Positions 28,086 to 38,015 of a stretch of DNA of 64,000 bases are shown piece by piece. Source of the stretch: Pasteuria penetrans (GTDB lineage: Bacteria > Bacillota > Bacilli > Thermoactinomycetales > Thermoactinomycetaceae). Below the pieces are notes generated by a model. That model was not told where the DNA came from and did not search any database. It worked only from the letters and a program-made list of their open reading frames with translations. Both the position numbers and the translations under genes were made by a program. How positions within the stretch are numbered: position 1 is the stretch's first letter; every line of letters begins with the position of its first letter. The stretch lies in assembly GCF_900538055.1 (NCBI RefSeq), contig NZ_UZAC03000001.1, positions 248,001-312,000 on the forward strand. The letters run 5' to 3'.

Positions 28086-30245
28086 TCATCCCGTCCTCCG
28101 TTCCCCCATCGCACGCAATACCCACAAACGGGCTAAAAAAAACATGATCGCTTGGACACCCAAAAATACCACAATCACCTGCAAGGAAGGGAACAATGCA
28201 ACCGATAAAATCTCATCCCCCATTTCCTTACCCTTTCCCACGGGAAAGGAGTGCCTTGCAAACCGAACCCCATAATACAATGCACAGGATGTTAGGAGAA
28301 CAGCCAACAGCAAAGGAAAAAAGAAAACACAAGACATCTGAACCGTGATCGACTTCTGTAGATGTCGGACAGAAAAACCAATCCGTAGTAGATTATGAAA
28401 TTGTTGCCTCTGTTCTTCCACGTCAGTATAAATACGAAGCAATAGAAAGTTACCAGCAATGATAACAAATACGAGGGAAAGGATCAGTACAGCAGACAGA
28501 GAAAAAAACACTATCCATTCATCACTATGCTTATTCATACCATTGTAAACGATAGAACTCCCCCTTATTTTTTCGGGAGGGTATTTGTCGTTAGGATACA
28601 ATAAACCTGCTTGGCCCAAAGCCTTAAAAATTCGGGAGTTCATTTCACCCTGCCTCGACACGTAATGAGCATCCCAAAACTTTCGAATGCTAGGATCCCG
28701 TGAAGCTAGCAATTTCGAATACACCCCCTCCCCCAGTACATACACCCCCATTTCACCATGTGTACCATAACCTAGCGGTGGAAAAAGAACCGAGGGTTGT
28801 TGATCCAGATCGGGAACTGTAATCCTCGCAGTCCCTAACCCCCACGGTAATGGATTCAAGTTCTTTTCTTGCCTCGATCCCAATGCTGCTGCCTCATTGG
28901 GTGTAAGGGACAGTAGTTTTCCACCATATGCCTCCATGATCCTGTTATAATCATTCACAGAAATGGCTATGAATTCGGTATGCTCCTCGAGAAAAGATCG
29001 ATCCCCCCTTGCTAGGGCTCCCCTCTTTTTATCCTGTATCTCCTTATATTTTTCATGCTCTTCAGGCTTCACTGGGGGTTTGATGAGGCCTGTGTTTTTC
29101 TTGTCCAAACGTACAATCGGTGTCGAATCCACACGTTTCAGACCGCTATCACTATGAAGAAGAATCTGATCCATCCGCCACGACCTGCGCTGCGCCTCAG
29201 AACCGATCCGACCCTCTTCCACCAGGTGACGATGGATGAGAAGAGACGCTAGATTCTGTTGCTGTTTCCCCCCTCCCACAGTAGAATAGGGAATCCACAC
29301 CCTCACAACAGCTACTACAACACTCACCGAGGTAAAGACAGTGAGCAAAAGCATAGAAAAAAACCAAAGGAAGCGGGAATTGTCACGCAACCGGTAGGCC
29401 ATGTTCCCTATCCATAACAAACGCATGCCACGCCAGGAAAAAGACCTATTCCAACGGAACCATTTTGCTAGAGCTACGCTTCCCTGGCAATAGAAAAAGT
29501 AAACACCCACAAAAGTCAATATCACACAAATAGGGAAAATATATTGAATGGAATTCGGAAACTCATTGAACCCCGCATCCACAGGTGAGAAGAGACAAAT
29601 TGCGACAACGATCCCCAAGGAAAAAAACGACGCTAAGACGCGAAAAAGCCCCACCAATGGCTCCGGTCGATCATCCACTCGTTTTTCGCCCTGGAGTAAC
29701 TGAACCACCTTCTGGCTCCGTACAAAAAAAGGCATCACAAGAGCGGCCAAAAGAAAAATAGCCAGGGAGGATGCCGTCGTAATCCCCAAAGAACCAAAGG
29801 AAAAGTGAAAACCCAATGGTACATACTCAAGAAAAGACCGAATAAAGGACACAAGGCCCAAATTCAGAACCACACCGAACAGCACCCCAAAAACAATCGA
29901 AAAACCACCAACAATCATGGTTTCTATGGATAACAAAACCCGCAACTGTTGGGGTCTCATACCCAGGAGCAGAAAAATCCCAAACTGTCTCTGCCGACCC
30001 CTATAGAGCGTAGCCATGGAATAGAAAATGGAGAAGAAGGAACAGAACATAAGGATGTAAAACATGACCCAAAAGACCAAAAGGGAAAACTCCGAAAAAA
30101 ACCGAAAAATTTCCAATTGAGGATGAAATATAAAGGAAGAAAAAGCAAAGAGGACGGACGAAATAATGATCGAATTCAACAATAAACTAATATAGGCCTG
30201 TGGGCGACGTTGGATCATGTGAATTACACACGAAAGAAATGTCAT
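28086..30245 (-). CDS. BceB-type ABC transporter permease, copy A
   Basis: 719 residues. The N-terminus MTFLSCVIHMIQRRPQAYIS precedes an FtsX-like domain: helices near 20-40, 60-80, 110-140 and so on, with the cytoplasmic coupling region TLYRGRQRQFGIFLLLGMRP. A large extracellular domain (about residues 290-600) lies between helices, as in bacitracin-type permeases, and the C-terminus has further helices. BceB partners with a BceA ATPase and senses or removes peptide antibiotics. No ATPase gene is in the window. The ATG at 30245 is chosen because GGAGG lies 11 nt before it, as in copy D; the frame extends 72 codons further upstream without reason. Copies B, C and D are paralogues. Confidence 0.88.
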   Translation of the reverse strand: MTFLSCVIHMIQRRPQAYISLLLNSIIISSVLFAFSSFIFHPQLEIFRFFSEFSLLVFWVMFYILMFCSFFSIFYSMATLYRGRQRQFGIFLLLGMRPQQLRVLLSIETMIVGGFSIVFGVLFGVVLNLGLVSFIRSFLEYVPLGFHFSFGSLGITTASSLAIFLLAALVMPFFVRSQKVVQLLQGEKRVDDRPEPLVGLFRVLASFFSLGIVVAICLFSPVDAGFNEFPNSIQYIFPICVILTFVGVYFFYCQGSVALAKWFRWNRSFSWRGMRLLWIGNMAYRLRDNSRFLWFFSMLLLTVFTSVSVVVAVVRVWIPYSTVGGGKQQQNLASLLIHRHLVEEGRIGSEAQRRSWRMDQILLHSDSGLKRVDSTPIVRLDKKNTGLIKPPVKPEEHEKYKEIQDKKRGALARGDRSFLEEHTEFIAISVNDYNRIMEAYGGKLLSLTPNEAAALGSRQEKNLNPLPWGLGTARITVPDLDQQPSVLFPPLGYGTHGEMGVYVLGEGVYSKLLASRDPSIRKFWDAHYVSRQGEMNSRIFKALGQAGLLYPNDKYPPEKIRGSSIVYNGMNKHSDEWIVFFSLSAVLILSLVFVIIAGNFLLLRIYTDVEEQRQQFHNLLRIGFSVRHLQKSITVQMSCVFFFPLLLAVLLTSCALYYGVRFARHSFPVGKGKEMGDEILSVALFPSLQVIVVFLGVQAIMFFLARLWVLRAMGERRTG

Positions 30246-30448
30246 AAATTCTATATCCTCCAAATATCTTCGCATGATCAATCTACATTGTACCATAGCG
30301 GGGTCTTCAGGACGAATCGATGATATGCGTACAGGGATGGTGCTGCTATGGAAAAATTGGCCCAACCATGTGATTTCAGAATATTCGTTTATGGAATTTG
30401 ATTCCTTTCTAGACTCATGATGGAATATGATAAATATATGGAATTCAA

Positions 30449-31826
30449 GGTTGCATCCCAAATTTGGTGTCAGGACCCCGCGAGGGCCCTTTTTTGTCCT
30501 CCCCGCGTCGTTTGATGACCCATCTCTGAATCTATTTTTTTTATTAATTATTTCAATCTAATATGTAACAAAATATAAGGGGGATTCGAATCCGTTCTTG
30601 TGGAGCGTTATCAGAGATATACCCACTATTGGTTGGAGAAATTGTACCCCCTCCGTGCTGATTGTGTATCCCTGCAGGATTTGTCGAGACAATCCCTGTT
30701 GTTATGATGCCATAGTGATATCCCGCGCTCCACTCTTTCTCGCCGGTTTAGACGCTATTATGATTCCCATCTAAGTGTATGGAATCAACGTTCCCTACAA
30801 GGTAACAGCTATAGCTTTGTCCAGGCAGATGCCACCTACACTTATGTTCGTGGTAGGGGATCCGTAGCCGTATACATCGTCATGGGATTCAGCAACCGAA
30901 ATGGTGTTCGCATTCAAGACATTTTGTACTATGGGATCGATCAGCCAGAATGTATTCAGACCTGGCGCAAGGTCTTTCAAAACCTCCGTTCACGCGGTTT
31001 ACATACAATACCCCTGATCACTACAGATGCCCACGACGGCCTCATACAGGCCATACAAGAGGAGTACCCTCTGTCTGATTGGCAACGTTGTATAGCTCAT
31101 TGGACCCGAAATCTGCGGAAGGCAGCTCTAAAGAGGGATCATCTCCCTATCGCGGAGTAGGGATCTCTCTCGGAAAGAATTCGTGAGGAGGTTTGGGAAG
31201 CCCCCAACCAGGAAGTGGCCCATAAGGCGGCCATGGAGATCGATCATGAATACCGCTCTCTTGCGCCTCGTGCCATGAGGATTTTTCGAAGGGGGTTGCC
31301 TCAGATTACAATTCATCTTCGCCACGATAAAAACGATCGCGTGGCCTGTCGTACCACCAACATCACGGAACGATGGAATGGAGAAATCAAACGTTTCACA
31401 AAAAAGGTTCGCTACCATCCGACCTCGGGTTCCCTTCATCAAACAGAGGGTCTTTGCGTCCTAAAACACAGCAGGAAACAACGGGAAAAAGCCATGCAAA
31501 AGACGGGTTGGCTATAATAGTATAAATTTTTTTATATATTGTTTATATTTCTAATTTATATAACAATATTTTGTTAATGAATATATAAACCGAAGCTTCT
31601 TAGGTGATGCCAAAAATGGGTATCAGGGCAGTCGTTCTATATAGATTCAAAATATTTACAAAATTTACTCAATTAAGGATCATAGCCTCCGTGCATTTCA
31701 ACTTTTATATTTTTTTATAAACAATATTATTGGTTAAAAAATATCCCCAGGGGAGCGATTCGTGGGCAAGGACAAGAAACCTAAAATCACTTTTCTGGGG
31801 GGTGACACCAAATTTGGGATGCAACC
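30449..31826 (+). mobile_element. IS element with perfect 24-bp terminal repeats
   Basis: The left end begins GGTTGCATCCCAAATTTGG and the right end is its exact reverse complement over 24 bp (30449-30472 and 31803-31826), giving 1378 bp. It carries a broken transposase gene. The insertion sits at the end of the duplicated permease A upstream region: copy B continues past GGAATTCAA where copy A is interrupted. No target duplication is obvious. Confidence 0.85.
30600..31517 (+). pseudogene. Broken IS256-type transposase
   Basis: Fragments in order: ERYQRYTHYWLEKLYPLRAD; a frameshift near 30700; SFVQADATYTYVRGRGSVAV (first Asp); ITTDAHDGLIQAIQEEYPLS and WQRCIAHWTRNLRKAAL (second Asp and CxxH); an in-frame TAG near 31158; then TTNITERWNGEIKRF (Glu). 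All catalytic motifs are readable but the gene is interrupted at least twice. The ends of the element are intact, so it could still move if an enzyme were supplied. Confidence 0.8.
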
Positions 31827-31894
31827 CTTAAGCACTTTAGGGCGGATAAAGCAACGTTACTCTATTGCAAGAGATAGCTCAAGGCACTGGTGTT

Positions 31895-32228
31895 ATTACC
31901 TGATGGGTTGAGTCAGGAGAGGAGTAAGGGCACACGCCACAAGGTGGAGCCATAAGTCCTCTCCTGGCCAATCTGTTCCTGCACTGCGCATTCGATCAGT
32001 GGATCGAAACGCGCAGCATCCCGATATACGTTTTGCGAGGTATGTGGATGATATCATCGTTCACTGTCGGAACAAGACGCAGGCTGAATATCTTCTCTCA
32101 GAAATTCAGCAAAGGATGGCGGAATGCGGGCTGGAACTGCATCCTGAGAAGACTAAAATCTTCTACTGTGAAGATGATAGGCGGAGCGGAAATCATGATG
32201 TTGTTTCCTTTGATTTTCTAGGGGCATA
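31895..32228 (+). pseudogene. Group II intron reverse transcriptase fragment
   Basis: The frame at 31999 encodes RFARYVDDIIVHCRNKTQAE and LHPEKTKIFYCEDDRR, the YxDD active site and following region of intron-encoded reverse transcriptases. Upstream, with a frameshift, ISPLLANLFLH-like sequence is readable. The N-terminal, maturase and DNA-binding parts are missing. It is the only intron-protein sequence in the window. Confidence 0.85.
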
Positions 32229-32487
32229 GAGTCAAAAATCCCCCGCAGGACTCTTTAAGTCTTCAGGAACTATCTTGTATTTTTTAATAGAATATATTTA
32301 TTTATTAATGAGAATACCCATTGCATGTATTTGTTAGTAAACAGTATGTTATGATTGTACGATAGCAGGTACGAAAACTGGAGTGGTCGTGTATAAACGA
32401 TCGGCCGGTACTATCTCATACTTTTGACCCTACACCCTTAGGAATAAATTTACATAACAAAATCACCTAATCCATGGAATTTATACC

Positions 32488-32512
32488 GCATTTGGGATTG
32501 CATCCCAAATGC
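32488..32512. repeat. Palindrome, second copy
   Basis: Same perfect 11-bp stem, 3-nt loop palindrome as at 25231-25255, in the duplicated flank. Confidence 0.7.
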
Positions 32513-32529
32513 ATCGCACAAAAAATCCC

Positions 32530-33555
32530 CCACAGTGAATCGTTACTGATTATGCCTGAAGAGCACCACATCACCGTCCTGAACCACATATTGTTTTCCC
32601 TCCAAACGACAACGCAACGCCCCTGCTCGCGTGCCCGTGCCCAAGACCCCCCGAAATCCACCAATTCCTTCCATGGGATAACCTCAGCAGCTATGAACCC
32701 ACGGGCAATATCACTATGAATCTTAGCGGCAGCCTCCACGGCCGTTTGACCGCTGACTATAGTCCAGGCACGCACCCCCTTTTCACCCGCCGTAAAGAAG
32801 GAACGGTAACCCAAAAGATCATACGTCGTTCGCACAAGGCAATGGAGCGCTGGTTCCACAAAACCCAATTCGCGCAGAAAGTCTCCCTGTTCCTCTGATT
32901 CCAGCAAAGCAATTTCTGATTCCAATTGCGCACACAGGGGAACCACCTGTGCTTTCAATCGGGATGCATGGGTCACAAGACTCTGTACGTACTCGCTCTC
33001 CCCCGGATTTCCGATATCCGTTTCGCCCACATTGGCTATATAAATCATTTTCTTCTGAGTGAGTAAATCGAGCGGTGACAAAAGAGAGAGGGAATCCTGG
33101 GGCATATCTAGCGTTCGGATCCATTCCCCTTCCTCCAGATGTGCCCTCCACATCGTGGAGGACCGCTAACTCATGACGTGCCCCCCTATCACCTGATTTA
33201 GCATGGGAACCCACCTTGGATAAACCGCCGCTCCACAACCTCAATATCGGCAAGCACCAATTCTAACCCAATGGTCTGGGCATCCCCAATAGGATCTACC
33301 TTCCCAGAAACATGAATCACGGAATCATCCGTAAAACAACGAACTACCTGAACCACCGTGTCCACCGTACGAATATGCCCTAGGAAAGCGTTGCCCAGCC
33401 CCTCACCACGACTCGCCCCCTTTACGATCCTGCTATATCCACAAATTGCACCGCAGTGGGTACAACCGATCGAGACTGGATGGAAAGGGCGAGTGCATCC
33501 AGACGTGGATCAGGAACGGAAACCGTACCCACATTGGGTTCAATAGTGCAAAAAG
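32530..33555 (-). pseudogene. ychF: Broken duplicate of ychF
   Basis: The sequence is nearly identical to ychF over codons from about [12 protein letters not shown] to the end but has frameshifts near 32640, 33150 and 33225 and others near 33430. The first ~30 codons, including the P-loop GLPNVGKS, are missing; at about 33555 the copy joins sequence that lies downstream of permease A in the first copy. It cannot make a working GTPase. Confidence 0.92.
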
Positions 33556-33769
33556 GAAAGGATTCGTGGAGCCCAGTGTGGATTGTTGGGACCATGGATA
33601 TCCCCGGTTCCCCTAAGGGATGTTCCGCACACAAGAACAGGAATGGACATAAAAGGAACTCTCCTTGGGATACAAGCATAGTATAAAGAATGTCGAGATC
33701 CCTCGGGTCTTCCCCTCCTAAAAATTTACATAAAAATCTTGAATCAACCCTTCCCTGTTTCCGTACCCA

Positions 33770-35887
33770 TCATCCCGTCCTCCGTTCCCCCATTGCACGC
33801 AATACCCACAAACGGGCCAGAAAAAACATAATCGCTTGGACACCCAAAAATACCACAATCACCTGCGAGGAAGAGAACAATGCAACCGATAAAATCTCAT
33901 CCCCCATCTCCTTACCCTTTCCCACGAGAAAGGAGTGCCTTGCAAACCGGATCCCATAATACAATGCACAGAATGTTAGAAGAACAGCCACCAGAAAAGG
34001 GAGAAAGAAAACATAAGACATTTGAACCGTGATCGACTTCTGTAGATGTCGGACAGAAAAACCAATCCGTAGCAGATTATGAAATTGTTGCCGCTGGTCT
34101 TCCACGTCAGTATAAATACGAAGCAACAAGAAGTTACCAGTAATGATAACAAATACAAGGGAAAGGATCAGTACGGTAAACAGGGGGAAAAAAAATTCCC
34201 ATTTCCCTCTATACTTATTCATACTATCGTAGACGATATGACTCCCTATTTTGTCGGGGGTGTATTCGTCGTTGGAATACAATAAACTCGCCTGGCCCAG
34301 AGCCCGAAAAATCTGGAAGTTCATTTCACCCTGCTTTGACACGTAATGGGCATCCCGAAACTTTCGAATGCTAGGATCCCATGAAGCTAGCAGTTTCGAA
34401 TATGCTTCCTCCCCCAGTACATACGCCCCTATCCGCCCATACCCTACAGGACCTAGCGGTGGGAAAAGAGCGGGCTGTTGATCCAGGTTGGGGACTGTAA
34501 CCCTCACAACCCCCAACCCCCGCGGTAATGGATTCAAGGCCGCCGCTTGCTTCGGTCCTACTACCACCATCTCACTAGGTGCAAGGGACAGTAGTTTCCC
34601 ACCATATGCTCCCATGATCCTATTGTAATCACTCACAGAGACAGCCATGAACTCGGTATGCTCCTCGAGAAAGGATCGGTCCCTCTTCGCCAGGGCTTCC
34701 ACCTTTTTATCCTGTATCTCCTCATATTTTTCATGCTCCTCAGGCTTCACTGGGGGTTTGATGAGGTCTGTGTTTTCCTTATCCAAACGTACAACCGGTG
34801 TCGAATCCACACGCCTCAGACCGCTGTCCTTGTTTAGGAGAATCAGATCCATCCACCTCGATCTACTTTGCACCTCAGGACTGATCCTATCCTCTTCCCC
34901 CAGGCGATGGATGAGAAGAGAGGCTGGATCACGTTGCTTCTCCTCCATCCTCGCACTGAACCCAGTAACGGCTACTACAACACTCACCAAGATAAAGACA
35001 GTGAGCAAGAGCATAGAAAAAAACCAAAGGAAGCGGGAGTTGTCACGCAACCGATGAGCCATGCTCCCCATCCATAACAAACGTATGCCGCGCCAGGAAA
35101 AGGACCTATTCCGGCGGAACCATTTTGCTAAAGCTACGCTCCCCTGGCGATAGAAAAAGTAAACACCCACAAAAGTCAATGCAACACAAATGAGGAAAAT
35201 ATTTAGAATCTCGTAGTACCTACTCGCATCCACAGATGAGAAGAGACAAATTGCGACAACGATCCCCAAGGAAAAAAACGACACTAGAACGCGAAAAAGC
35301 CCCACCAATGGCTCCGGTTGATCATCCACTCGTTTTTCGCCCTGGAGTAACTGAACCACCTTCTGGTTCCGTACGAAAAAAGGCATCACGAGAGCGGCCA
35401 AAAGAAAAATAGCTAGGGAGGATGCCGCTGTGATCCCCAAAGAACCAAAGGAAAAGTGAAAACTCAATGGTACATACTCAAAAAAAGACCGGGTGAAGGA
35501 CACAAAGCCCAAATTCAGAACCACACCGAACAGCACCCCGAAAACAATCGAAAAACCACCAACAATCATGGTTTCTATGGATAACAAAACCCGCAACTGT
35601 TGAGGTCTCATACCCAAGAGCAGGAAAATTCCAAACTGTCTCTGCCGACCTCTATAAAGCGTAGCCATGGAATAGAAAATGGAGAAAAAGGAACAGGACA
35701 TAAGAATATAAAACATGCCCCAAAAGGAGGACTCTGAAAACTCCCGAAACATTTCCAGCTGGGGATGAAATATGAAAGAAGCAAAAGCAAAGAGGACAGA
35801 TGAAGTAATGATTGAATTCAACAGTAAACCAATATAGGCCTGTGGACGACGCTGGATCATATGAGTTACACACGAAAGAAATGTCAT
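33770..35887 (-). CDS. BceB-type ABC transporter permease, copy B
   Basis: About 705 residues, very similar to copy A throughout (MTFLSCVTHMIQRRPQAYIG, YRGRQRQFGIFLLLGMRPQQ) but with several small differences in the extracellular domain, such as a shorter segment after the first block of helices and changes around PLFPPLGPVGYGRIGAYVLG. The frame is open throughout. The ATG at 35887 is taken by analogy with copy A, with GGGGG 11 nt upstream. It belongs to the segmental duplication of the ychF-permease region. No ATPase partner in the window. Confidence 0.86.
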   Translation of the reverse strand: MTFLSCVTHMIQRRPQAYIGLLLNSIITSSVLFAFASFIFHPQLEMFREFSESSFWGMFYILMSCSFFSIFYSMATLYRGRQRQFGIFLLLGMRPQQLRVLLSIETMIVGGFSIVFGVLFGVVLNLGFVSFTRSFFEYVPLSFHFSFGSLGITAASSLAIFLLAALVMPFFVRNQKVVQLLQGEKRVDDQPEPLVGLFRVLVSFFSLGIVVAICLFSSVDASRYYEILNIFLICVALTFVGVYFFYRQGSVALAKWFRRNRSFSWRGIRLLWMGSMAHRLRDNSRFLWFFSMLLLTVFILVSVVVAVTGFSARMEEKQRDPASLLIHRLGEEDRISPEVQSRSRWMDLILLNKDSGLRRVDSTPVVRLDKENTDLIKPPVKPEEHEKYEEIQDKKVEALAKRDRSFLEEHTEFMAVSVSDYNRIMGAYGGKLLSLAPSEMVVVGPKQAAALNPLPRGLGVVRVTVPNLDQQPALFPPLGPVGYGRIGAYVLGEEAYSKLLASWDPSIRKFRDAHYVSKQGEMNFQIFRALGQASLLYSNDEYTPDKIGSHIVYDSMNKYRGKWEFFFPLFTVLILSLVFVIITGNFLLLRIYTDVEDQRQQFHNLLRIGFSVRHLQKSITVQMSYVFFLPFLVAVLLTFCALYYGIRFARHSFLVGKGKEMGDEILSVALFSSSQVIVVFLGVQAIMFFLARLWVLRAMGERRTG

Positions 35888-36230
35888 GAATTCCATATCC
35901 CCCAAATATCTTCGCATGATCGATCCACATTGTACCATAGCAAGGTCTCCAGGACGAATCGATGATATGCGTACAGGAATGGTGCTGCTATGGAAAAATT
36001 GGCCCAACCATATGATTCCAGAATATTCGTTTATAGAATTTGATTCCTTTCTAGACTCATGATGGAATATGATAAATATATGGAATTCAATACCATAAAT
36101 AATATAAAAATTATTATATTTTTAGTAATAGGAAAGGGCTAGCAGATGGATATCTTGTACCCGTTCCAGGCATAGGAAGTTGCTTGCGCATTGGCGTCTA
36201 GTTGGATGAATCTTTCCCCTATGGACCATA

Positions 36231-36303
36231 AGAACCGCATAATGCAAGAGTATTACGTATGGTTCTGTGAGAGGGTTGGCTGAGATTGCCGAACCTACCC
36301 GAC
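36231..36303 (+). mobile_element. Group II intron 3' tip
   Basis: GAACCGCATAATGCAAGAG, TATTACGTATGGTTC (domain V) and a domain VI-like stem ending CCTACCCGAC are present; upstream intron sequence is not recognisable beyond a short stretch. Confidence 0.7.
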
Positions 36304-36431
36304 GATGTTCAAGGCGGGGAGTGTCAGGTCATTCTTTTCCGAAATGACACCATAGCCATAAAATGAAGTCATGGTACAATATAGACGAAGGTATGCAAGA
36401 AAGGTTTAGTTAGAAGGCTGGCTGTAGAATC

Positions 36432-37958
36432 GTGACATTGTTCCCATGTATAGATCATATGATCCAACGTCGTCCGAAAGCCTATATAGGTCTGCTGTTG
36501 AACTCGATCATTACTTCATCCGTCCTCTTTGCCTTTGCATCATTCCTGTTCCATCCCCGGTTGCCCCTGTTAGGAGGGGTTGGGACCATATTTTTCATTA
36601 TTCTGTTCCTTCTTCCCCGTTTTCTACTCTATGGTTATTCTCTACAAGGAACGACAGAAACAATTCGGGACCCTTGTACTCTTAGGTATAAAATCCCAAC
36701 AGTTGTGGATTATGTTGTGGATTATGTTATCATTAGGGACCATAGGCATTGGTAGTTTTTCGGTAGTTTCTGGGGTGTTGTTGGGTAGTATGATTCTGAG
36801 TTGGGGCCTTGGGCCTCTTACAGAGTCCCTTTTCGGGTATGCAGTATGGGATTTTCACCTTTCTCCTGAAGCCCTAGGAATCACTCCTTCCTAGCCATTT
36901 TTCTTTTGGTTGCCCTTGTGCTATCCTTCCTCATACAAAATCAAAGAGTCATTCAATTACTTCAGGGCAAAAAGCGGATGGATGATCAACCAGAACCATC
37001 GGTAGAGACCCTTCGTGTTCTCGTATCATTTCTCCTCTTGGGAATCGTTATCGCAATTCGTCTCTTCTTACCTACAAACATATCAACGATAGAGGTTATA
37101 AGTCTAGGAATTCCATATATTACCGACATTTGTACGATATTGACTTTTGTGGGTGCCTACTTTTTCTATCGCCATGGGAGCGTAGCCCTAGCAAAATGGT
37201 TCCGTTAGAATAGGTCCTCTTCCTGGCACGGCATACGTTTGTTATGGATGGGGAACATGGCCCACCGGTTGCGTGACAACTCCCGCTTCTTTTGGTTTTT
37301 TTCTATGCTTTTGTTTTCTGTTTTTATCTTAGCGATTGGTGCAGTAACCTTTATGAAGGAGATCACCGAGCCCTCCCTAGAAAGGGCGGATCAGCGACAG
37401 AATCCAGCACCCCTTCTCATCCATCGCCTGGGAGAAGAGGATAGGATCAGTCCTGAGGCGCAAAATAGATCATAGTAGATGGATCAGATTCTCCCCCATA
37501 GTGATAGCGGTCCAAAACGTATTGATTCAACACCGATTGTACGTTCGGATAAAGAAAACCCCTACTCTGTCCAACCCCAAGCGAAACCCGAGAAGTATGA
37601 AGCATATGAAAATCCCTGGGAGAAAAAGGGGGAAGCCCTGGCAAAGGGAGATCGATCTTTTCTCGAGAAGCATGCCGAATTCATAGCCATTTCTGTGAAT
37701 GATTATAACAGGATCATGGAGGCATATGGTGGGAAACTACTGTCCCTTACACCCAATGAGACAGCAGCATTAGGATCGGGGCAAGAAACGGACTTGAATC
37801 CATTGCCGCGGGGATTAGGGACTACAGGGGTTACAGTTCCAATCCTGGAAAACCGACCTGTAACTGCGATTCCTATTGGGAATGGGATAAGACCGCTAGG
37901 GATGTATGTAGTGGGGGATAGGGAAGATTACAGTCAAAAAAGAGATGCCACCAAATAA
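36432..37958 (+). pseudogene. BceB-type permease, copy C, broken
   Basis: Homologous to copy D but interrupted by frameshifts near 36580 and 36895 and by in-frame stops (TAG near 37206, TAG near 37474). It ends in the extracellular domain at YSQKRDATK, so the C-terminal helices are absent. The leader in front of it (ATGGTACAATATAGACGAAG) matches that of the other copies. Confidence 0.88.
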
Positions 37959-38015
37959 AGCTATGGTACAATGTAGGCGAAGATGTGCCGAAAGGATTAG
38001 GAGGCCGGTAGAATC

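Noticed and set aside
30575-30600. tRNA-like GATTCGAATCC
   Set aside because: No cloverleaf could be formed around it; it lies within the IS element.
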